Part shown: positions 37,001 through 46,000 of the stretch, one piece after another
Layout of the letters: every line of letters starts with the position of its first letter
How positions within the stretch are numbered: position 1 is the first letter of the stretch
Origin: Anolis sagrei
Taxonomy: Eukaryota; Chordata; Lepidosauria; Squamata; Anolidae
Direction: 5' to 3'
DNA length: 64,000 bases
Assembly: GCF_037176765.1 (NCBI RefSeq)
Contig: NC_090024.1
Span: forward strand, 72,420,861-72,484,860
The notes under the pieces: model-generated
Seen by the model: the letters and a program-made list of their open reading frames with translations, nothing else
What the model was told of the DNA's origin: nothing
Databases searched by the model: none
Position numbers and translations under genes: made by a program

Positions 37001-40000
37001 GTGTGGAAGGGCCCTAAGATTGATACTTTAAGCACACAGAAAGTTTAGCACCTGTGCCTGAATTACTCTCAAATCAAAGAGATATGAATTACTAATTCCT
37101 GTTAAATCTGTGTCTCCCTCTTCTCTCCTCCAAGCAGCCATGAATTAAAACATTTTTGTTGATTCGCTTGCTAGAAATAAATGTCTGAAAAGCAACTAAT
37201 TGAAATCTATAGTAAACAATGAATCTTTTAATTTACTGTTTCAATTAATGTTTTAACTGTGATTTTACTATTACTGTTTGTTTGGCATCTAATAATTGCC
37301 GGTTGTGAGCCGCCTAAGCCCCCCCCCCCCCCCCCGGGTAAGAAGGATGGGATATAAATGTTTTAAATAAATAATATAATATAATATATAAGAATAAACA
37401 TGATGCTTATGTACTTCTATGCATCAGAATGATCATTCGTTCATTTTTCAGTCCTAATCGTACAGAAATGGTGGAAATGCATACACTGCAATGGGAAACC
37501 ATATTAATATATTTATTTATAATTGCAGGTCATGTATCTCTCATCCAAAATGCTTAGAATGAGATGTTTTCATGGTTTCTTAAATTTTGGAATACCTATG
37601 TTTGCATATATGATTGAGTCCCATAATAAGAAATGGGACTCAATCCTAAACACCAAATTCATTTACATTTTATATATACCTCAAACACATAGCCTGAGGG
37701 TAAATTTTACAAACTAAATTGTAATGTATTTGGGAATGAAACAAGTTTATATACCTTGAATCATCAGAAAGCAAAGGTGTAACAAAAGCTCATGTGGACA
37801 ATTTTGGATTTCCAGATAAGGAATTCTCAACCTCTTCCAGTTTTAAACCATAATGGTTCTCCAATCAGTACATGTAGTTGATTATCCCCTGCTGCAAATG
37901 TATGGGAATTGTGGGGCCCTCCACAATAAAGCAAGAAACAATGGAAATTCCCAACTTGACCTATGTTATCATACCTGCACTGTCTCTCATGCAGGGACTG
38001 CCTACACCCAAATGAATGCATGCAGTAACAGTGCTTCAGAACACTACCCAAACATGTTCTCTCTTATAAACTGCTACAATATGTACTGCATTCCTTCTAC
38101 ACAATAATCAGAAATGTAAATGCTCATTGAATTTAGATTATACTGCTGTCAAGTTAAAATCACTGCATCCCCATCTCTTACTTGTCATTGGACAGATGGT
38201 AAAACTCTTTCTTCACACAGCCAACACACAGCAAAGACTCAACATCCAGATAGGAGAATATCTTCAACAATATCTCTGGAGGCATTCTGGAGAATGAAGA
38301 TGAGAAAGTGTTTCACTTATCTGAACAGAAAAAACAAGCAGCAGGATGGGAGAAAGAAGTTAATGCCACCCACAGAGAAAGTTAAAAGATGTGCCTTACA
38401 ACTCTATAAATCCAGCCTGAGAAAAACTGCCTTTGTAAAAAAGTTAAGAAAGAATGCCCTCCCACACACACACACATACAATGAAGCTTTCCAACACAGC
38501 CCACAAACACAAAATAAAGAAGGAAATAGGTAATTTAACACATTTTATGCACTAGTAAGTCTCCTATGGTCCTAAAGAATGGATGGCTTTTTGGAATATA
38601 TTTTATTTATTTATTTATTTATTTATTTGCGACATTTATATGCCGCCCTTCTGACTCTGGAGGGGACACAGAGTGGCTTACAAGTTATTTGTACAAGTTA
38701 TTAGATTGGCTTACAAGTTATCAGATTGGTAGTATATAAAAATAAGTGCAAGGTGAAGGCACCCTCCCACTCCCAAAGTAGCCCAGACCCATAGACCAGT
38801 CTTCCTATGTTGTCATCAAAGATGGTGGGTGTTGAGGGAGCCACAATGGAGGATAGTTCCAAATGCACCCGGGGGCGATGGTACGGCCAAGAGGTAGGTG
38901 TAAAGTGCTTATAGGAAACCCAGCAGCAATGGTAGATGTCGATAAACCTCCAAAAGAATCAGTCTCCGCACACCACGATGGCGATTCAGAAGAGTGGCAA
39001 GAGGGTATCTGAGCAATCAGGCACTGGGACGATGGAGCAGACAGGAGTAATAGCAACCAAGAGCAGGAACAGCAATAGCAGACGGCAGCCATGTTAGCTG
39101 AGGCATGCGAGAGGCCTCCAGTAATAATGAAGCCTCTCATATCAGCCTGGAGTCACTGATGCCAATGTCAGGGTGCTGGCGAGTTTTTCATAAAGCCTTA
39201 TCAGTGTAATTTCAATAACAATGGCTACACAATGGCTCCTGACCCATGACCTATTACCCCTTAGGTCTTATAATCATTGGGTTAAATAAGATAAAAACAT
39301 CCCTCAGATTGTCAAAAATTAAGCCCCGAACCAGCCAAACATGTACAGTCCCCTGGGGCAGACAGCAATGTTGGTAAATGCTGGCTAATTTATCAGAATG
39401 ATGAATAGTGGCCACAGTGTTGGCGGCAAATGGGAGCAGGTCCCAGCATCGCTAACAGCAAAAGCCAACTATTGGCCCTGGGGGAGCAGAAGTAGCCACT
39501 GTGATGGTGGTTGATGGCAGCTCAAGATTCTGAGGCTATTGGGCTGTGAGAAAGGGGCCTCAGGCAGCTGCGGCAATAACAGTAATAGCCAACTGACAAG
39601 CAATGACCGGCCCCAAAGATATTCGAAGGCAGAGAAAGGCAGTTAAGAAGAAGACATGGGCCCTCTTAGACTGATCATCAACGATGGTAAGGTTGGTGAC
39701 TGGCAAAGGCACTGATGGAGCACCATCTAGCCGTGATGTAATGGCGGCTATGGCAGCGCTCTACCTCTTTTCTCTCCTCTTTTCCTCTTTTCTCACCAAG
39801 ATCACGCTGAATTCAGCCCCTCAAGGTCTCCTCTAAGACCCCGGTTGACTGAATAAACCATTCAGGCTGAAAAGATAGTTCTAGATGGGAAGATTAGCTC
39901 GGATTGATGGTTTCTTCTCAAGCTGTGGTAAGAGCCCTGTTACTTCTCCACCATCTTGGTTCTTCCTATCTAACATATCTAGCAGATCAAAGAATGTTAA

Positions 40001-43000
40001 GGATTAGCCCATTTTCTTATGTCAGCAGGTTATTCTTACCTATGGCTGCTTCCACCTTTTCAAGATGAGAGGAGAAGAATGGAGGTTTATGCCTCTCTCT
40101 CCCCCTTGGCAAAGAGGACAGGAGTCTCAGAGAAGCACCCATTTAGGAAGTTGTTTGCCATATGAATGAAACTCTCAAGGGGGTGTTCATCTTTTGATAT
40201 TCTGATATCAAATACACATTTAAATGAACTGATAAAATGTTAAGCATATTCAAGCTGTTTTGGTGCCAGAATGCAGAAACCATCTAGGCACTTTCTCAAG
40301 GACTCTCTACAGATTTGATGAGACCTGGGAAAACAAAGGTTTCTACCTTATAAAAATGCAAAACTGTGTAATAATCCAAAACTAGTGAAAGTAAAAGAAC
40401 TTTCTGTTCTAGTGGACTGTAATCTTGAATTCTTTTTCCAGATTCACTTCCTGCAACATATACAGGAAGCTTGCAGAGGGATCAGTATTAGTATGTAATT
40501 ATTAAACCATAATTTCAAAATTACTGAATTTCACCTTATCTATGACATCATCAATTCTACATATTATGCAACCCCCATTTTGAAGCTTAAATTTTGGAAA
40601 AAATAATTTTCTGAGAATATTGCATCATGAATGTTCTCTGCATGCACAATACCTTGTTTTAGTTCAACACAGAAGTCAGCTTCTCTGCAGAAATCCATTT
40701 TTCCAAAGTCTATGGGCCTGTTGAGGAGGAGGGGCTGATCTCAGCCACACTTACAAGCAGTTGGCTGGCTAAGCTGATGACAAAATAGTAGGGGCTGGCA
40801 GAGCTGTTGGAGCTGGAGGCCTTCTGCCTCCTCTCTCTTGGAGACAACCCAGCTTTAAAAACAAATCAAAACCTCTAAGATAACTTCATCTTTTTTTCCT
40901 TTTTAGGGTCCCAAACCATCAACACAGCCCATTTTTTTGAAGCCCTAAAATGGGAAAAAGTGTGTCTTAGATCTGGTGAAATAAGGTAATTTAGCATTTA
41001 AGTTCGTTTTTGATGAACAAACCTCAAAAGAATTCACTCTGACCTTCAGATTCATGTAAAGTAAGGGTAAACCAAATGCAGACCATGGGCCAGCTCAGGG
41101 CTGCTTTTGTGCCTCTCTAGATTTCTCATTTCCCCTGCCCCCAACTTTTTTGTGGGAAATGGTTTGTAACATTTCTTAACAACTGGTCCACATTAGGGTT
41201 GTGAGCGGATCCCATTTCTTTCGGTACCTGCGGCACCTTCGGAAGCAGGTAACAGGAAGGGGGCCCCCGGCACAAAAACTGGCTCAACGGGAAAGCAAGC
41301 AGGAGCTGAACACCAGCTCCTCCTCTGCTTTCATGAACACGTGGAGCTCCATGCCTCCTTGCCTTGAAAAGAGTGTGTGTGTGGCGGGCAGGCCCAACGT
41401 GTTCGCCTGCCTGCAGTCAAGTGCTTCCTCTAGAGTAAGAAAGTCAGAACTTGCTTCCTTGCCTTGGAAAGAAAGAGAGATTGTGTGGTATGCAGGCCCA
41501 GCATACACGCCTATCTACAGCTGAGCACTTCTCCTCTAGAGGTAAGAAGCCCCTTTAAACTGCTCACCTGTCTGCAGCTGAACACCTGTCCTCTACATTA
41601 AAACAGCTTAAATACCTAAAATGACAGGAAGGGGATCCTGGGAAGCCCGCCCCCCATAATGGGCCAATAGAAAACAAATCTTTCAACACTCCAGAGCGAA
41701 AACAGGTATCTGCCCTCCCAATCTTGGGAGGCTCCCAAAAAATGATCAGGACCCTCACCGAAAGATGATACATGAAACAGGTCAGGTTTACTCTGAATGC
41801 ACAAGCCAAGTCCACATATTCTGGGGTTAGGATCCCCACATACCTTTTTTTAGCCTTGTTGAGGCCTCCTTTTACCTATAAGTCCTTATTTCACAATAGA
41901 AAGTGAATTGAAGCTTTTCTGTCTTGAAATCAAGCCTGCTTGAGGGAAACATTTGAATCCTGTGACATTATGGTCAATACTAAATCTCCACTACTGCTAC
42001 TGGCCATTTAAGCTACATAAAATGTTGGGCATCACCACAATATTTTTGAGAGGTAATAGGAGTCTCAAAAGAAATAGATACATCACAAAACCCATGACAA
42101 CCCACCCCACCCCAAGTATGCCTGCATATTGCTGGGATTCAACCCCACACTGTCCAAGGCTCAAGTGCTCAGTGAGGGACAGTTTAGTTAGGTTAGTATA
42201 GACAAAGGGTTTCCCTTCCCTCATGTCTCATGAAAGACAGTTGGGAATGTATCTTTTTCTTCTCTTTCTCTCTTTCTGCTCTCATTCTGATTAGTTGTTT
42301 AAAATGGATATTTTTCTACTACAAGTTTTTTGAATCTGACTTCTGCCTTCTTACACCTTAGTATGGAGAGTATGTGCTGTGTGCCTTGAGATCTCTCTCT
42401 GCTTGTGTGTCAGATATGTAGTGATTGAGTTTTTCCCTCTCTTGAAACCTTGTAAGAGATGGATATTAGAGTAGCTCAGACCCAGTTCTTTACCATGGAG
42501 CAATGTAGTTAGTCCTTTATTATTGTAAACAAACCTTTTGCGATTTTTAAAAGATTGGACTCTGCTTCCTAAGCTCTGAATTCATTACAGCCACATCACA
42601 TGGCACTTCACGCTTTGCTCGCTAATGAGCTGATGCTCAACTTTTGTATCCTGTTTGTTTTTGGATGCTCTGCTATATTTTAACATAGTTTTCCCTAATA
42701 CATTTTACATATGCACAGCTACAAAATACTTGAAATAATATAAGCCCATCCAAGTAATTTTAAACAGGAGGTCTTACCAATCCACTTCTTTCACATAACT
42801 TTAAGACTATGATGCTAAGTTTCTCCATAGGAGACCAAGAAATATTGAGCTCAATGAGAGTGAGACACATGAATAATCACACATCATATTTTAATGTAAA
42901 GCAACATGTACTTTACCTATCAAAGTTGACTACTGAACTTGACTTGCTACCTTGTCCTCGAATGTGCATCCTTTTGATTCTAGAGAGTTGTACAGCCAAA

Positions 43001-46000
43001 GCAGCAGACTGTTTTGATGAAGCACTATGGGGGCAAAAAAAAAAATAGTAACAGAAAACTGTTGGGCGTATTGATTATTGCAATAGCTTATTTAAATCTT
43101 TTCCGGCCAACTAGAATTGACATCCCAATATTATTGTTTAGTTGCCAATTTTCCTCCTGTGTCTCTCTAAAAACAATTAAGAAATATTTTTCCTTGCAAA
43201 TATGTGGCAGACAAATCTTCAGCTGCTACTTCTACATGTAATGTATTGAAAAGAGAGTGTGGGCAGAAAAGAAGATGATACTCCTAACTCATTGGAGGCT
43301 GTTGCTTATTATACAGATCGGGCTACAAAACCCATGGGATGCTTGTTTTTACTCATAATGAGAATCAATAGATCTTCTGACATCAAAATCACACATTCAT
43401 AACTCATAACGATGTTGCTTTGCCAGTAAAATACAGAATTTTTCACTAAAAAAGGCCAATGTTTTGCTTAAATAAATGAAATAAAATTCTAATGGCGATA
43501 GCTTATCAAAAGTTTGGATGTACAACATTTTTCCTACATAAACTGTATTCAGAAAAAGGCAGTAGCATACATCTTATTCTGCCAGGCCATCAAATGCTAA
43601 TCATGGTGGTCAGTTGAAACATTCACACCTAGCTCCAACAGACAAGAGTTCTTTGTTCCATCCTGGTCATTCCACAGATATATAAACCCAATTTTCCTAG
43701 TTCCAACAGACCTCACTATCTCTGAGGATGCTTGCCATAGATGCAGGCAAAACGTCAAGAGAGAATGCCTCTAGAACATGGCCATATAGCCCATATAGCC
43801 ACATATCTGCATTGAATTGGATTATATGGCAGTGTAGATTCATATAATCCAGTTCAAAGCCGATAATGTGGGCTATCGGTTTTGATAATCTGGATTCTAT
43901 GGCAATGTAGAAAGGGCCACAGTAAACTCCCAGTTAACCAGAACACAAACAACTGGAACTCTTGAGTAACTAACAAAAAAAAAACCCTAAAGAAATAATA
44001 CTGTAAATTTTAAAAGCTTTTAATAATAACATTGCATTTTATTATGATGTTGCATTACATTTGTATTTGACTTCATTTGCTTTTAATCTTTCAATTTCAA
44101 GTCAATACAGAATTTATGGTATAGTAGAGTGTGGGGGTATAGGCCTATTTTTAACATGAACTCTCAAGCAACCAGAAACTACAGTTATCCAGCATCTAAC
44201 AATCCCCCTGTGTATTGTTTAACTTGTATACTACTATATAATGCAATTTGAAGCTGCATTATATAGCCAGTGTAGACACGTATCATGCAGTTTCTCTCTC
44301 TCCCACCACCTGCACAAGCGTGTTTTGTGGACTATGAGAGAGGGCCTTTTTGGTGGCTGCTTCCAGACTTTGGAACTCCCTCCTAATAGAGACCAGGATG
44401 GCCCCATCCCTGGTTTTCCTTTCACTGGCAAGTCAAGCCATTGCTTTGCCATCAGATCTCTTGAGGATGAGATTTGGGGTGGGAATTTGTAGGGGACAGT
44501 TTATTGTATTTTAACTTTAGATCCACTCACAGATATTTAATGTTTTTTTATTTAAAAATACATTTGTTTTATTTTACATTTTATTAGATTGTGTTATACA
44601 GGCAGTCCCTGAGTTAAAAACATCTGACTAACAAACAACTCATAGTTAAGAACGGGGGTGAGGCAACAAAAAGTTAGAGAAATCTACTCCTTGGAAAGGG
44701 AATTCTCTCCTGAAAGAGTCATCATGAGGGAAAGCCATCTCCGATAAAGCGTTATCACCAATCCTTGTTTCCACAACAAGCCAAATTTGTTGGCCAAAGA
44801 GGTAAGTACGGAGCCCTCACTGTTGTCATTTTGGAAGCAAGTAAAAACCTTCCTTTGGATGCAGGCCTTCCCAAAGAAGGCCAGTAGACTGACAGTCATT
44901 GTAATGTGGAATATGTGAACTACTATATATAGCAGACCTTCGGCAATTGGTTTGTTTCACGGAATAAAGGAATAGGACATTACATGAGTTTTAACTAGTA
45001 TGTTTTTAATTTATCTTGCTATGCTAGTTGAGCTTTTGGAGAGTGATCAGATAATTTCTTTTGTTGCTCCTCCCATGATGTTTGCCCCCATATTGCAACT
45101 CCCCCCCCCTCCACCTGTTTGAAGGCCTGTCTCCACTACTCCTTCTCCTATGAGCGTCTCCCATACAAACATTTTTTTCTTTAATTCCTATCTCATCCTG
45201 AATTTTATCATTTTGTCTCGCACATGTGGCCGCCCTTTGAGATTGATTTTCCATTGTATTATTTTGCATTGTTTTATTGCAGTCTTATGTTTTTTTATTT
45301 ATTTAATTGTGATGTTTATTTTGTTGTTTTGGTTTTATTTTGTTGTAATGTACTGTTGGGCTTGGCCTCATGTAAGCCGCCCCGAGTCCCCTTTGGGGAG
45401 ATGATGGCAGGGTATAATAATAATAATAATCATCATCATCATCATCATACTTTATTTATATCCCACTACCATCTCCCCAAGGGACTTGGTGTGGCTTACA
45501 TGAGGCCAAGTCCTCGGTACATCAATAAACAAAAACAATAACAAAAACAATCAATACAAAAAAAATTAATATAAATCACATAAACAAAAAATAAACAATA
45601 ACAGTAACAAATAAGCATTTAAAAACCTATGGCCGGGCCAAATGCAGTAATTTAAAATTTAAAAAATAATGCTGGGCATGAACAAGGTAGGATATAACTG
45701 GGATAGATAACCCAGTTCAAAGCCAGTATTGTGGGATTTCTGGCCTTGATATTCTGGGTTATATGGCTGTGCGGAAGGGCCGTTTGACAAGACTTATAAT
45801 TCAGGCCCCCGATGGTGCAGTGGGTTAAGGCACTGAGCTGCTCAGCTTGTTGACTGAAAGATCGTAGGTTCGAATCTGGGGAGCGGCGTGAGCTTCCGCT
45901 GTCAGCCCCAGCTTCTGCCAACCTAGCACTTCGAAAACATGCAAATGTGAATAGATCAATAGGTACCGCTCCAGCGGGAAGTTAACGGTGCTCCATGCAG

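Noticed and set aside
38120-38533. 137-codon open frame on the plus strand
   Set aside because: It is antisense to FBXO15 exon 3, which is the real coding sequence, and shows no protein-like pattern.
41201-41524. 107-codon frame, possible novel gene or FBXO15 alternative exon
   Set aside because: It lies in a repeat with internal duplication and on the wrong strand for FBXO15. No splice or start context supports it.
42809-43048. Plus-strand 79-codon frame
   Set aside because: The opposite strand here is FBXO15 exon 2 with good splice sites and phase.
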